Positions 14,596-14,658 of a DNA stretch of 14,658 nt are shown in pieces. How positions within the stretch are numbered: position 1 is the first letter of the stretch; each line of letters opens with the position of its first letter. The notes under the pieces were generated by a model. The model did not search any database, was not told the DNA's origin, and worked only from the letters and a program-made list of their open reading frames with translations. A program made the position numbers and the translations under genes. Location of the stretch: positions 1-14,658 of the forward strand of contig CAMLSG010000134.1 in the NCBI GenBank assembly GCA_946482635.1. The letters run 5' to 3'. The stretch is from an uncultured Duganella sp. (GTDB lineage Bacteria; Pseudomonadota; Gammaproteobacteria; Burkholderiales; Burkholderiaceae).

Positions 14596-14658
14596 TTATG
14601 CGCCGACGATCAGCCGGCTGCCGCGAATCTCGCGAATCCTGAACACCCCGGGCGCCGC
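14596..14658 (-). CDS. C-terminal end of an NfeD-like protein (cut by window edge)
   Basis: Only the last 20 residues and the TAA are in the window (AAPGVFRIREIRGSRLIVGA). The strand, the 13-bp gap to the paraslipin gene and the short beta-strand ending fit the OB-fold C-terminus of NfeD/YbbK-type membrane proteins that accompany paraslipins. The assignment rests mainly on this context; the tail alone is too short to prove it. Confidence 0.5.
   Translation of the reverse strand, partial: AAPGVFRIREIRGSRLIVGA

Overview
The window looks like ordinary chromosome from a GC-rich Gram-negative betaproteobacterium, most likely of the Burkholderiales and perhaps Oxalobacteraceae (Massilia/Duganella type). 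This rests on the style of the proteins (GuaA/GuaB, RatA-RnfH, SmpB, a Gram-negative porin with a terminal Phe, DUF4124) and on the RatA/RnfH tail-to-tail next to SmpB. The genus is inference. There is no rRNA, tRNA, CRISPR, transposase or phage gene, no gap above 300 bases lacks a gene, and coding density is high.

Layout. Positions 125-1114 (+) hold a GlxA-type AraC regulator. It converges on guaA and guaB (1196-4312, -), which supply the IMP to XMP to GMP steps. A terminator lies in the short gap between guaB and guaA. A 218-bp divergent region (4313-4530) carries the guaB promoter on one strand. On the other strand it carries two LacI-type palindromic operators in front of a sugar-acid operon: gluconokinase, an MFS anion:cation symporter and an outer-membrane porin (4531-7474, +). 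Together these would bring gluconate (or a close relative) across both membranes and phosphorylate it.

Positions 7569-8461 (+) hold a secreted DUF4124 protein, whose start is preceded by a promoter threaded through a long RBS-masking inverted repeat, and a small coiled-coil/membrane protein. The latter ends 4 bases into rnfH, which is encoded on the other strand in a ratA-rnfH pair (8458-9163, -). smpB (9231-9680, +) diverges from ratA. Two overlapping lipoprotein genes follow (9756-11002, +), the second of FlgO family, preceded by a perfect 10-bp inverted repeat.

From 10983 to the right edge everything is on the minus strand, listed here in transcription order: the tail of an NfeD-like gene, an SPFH/paraslipin (QmcA-like) membrane protein, a REP-like palindrome, and then a compact four-gene run. 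That run is DUF4259, a HEAT-like exported protein, a DUF1272 cysteine-rich zinc-ribbon-like protein and a SIR2 NAD-dependent deacylase, with 4-bp, 12-bp-gap and 23-bp junctions.

I see no clear new defence, biosynthetic or mobile system. The more interesting signals are regulatory: the guaB/guaA terminator, the paired gluconate operators, the readthrough-sensitive hairpin at 7520-7568, the inverted repeat before the lipoproteins, and the conserved-looking but functionally unassigned sirtuin cluster.
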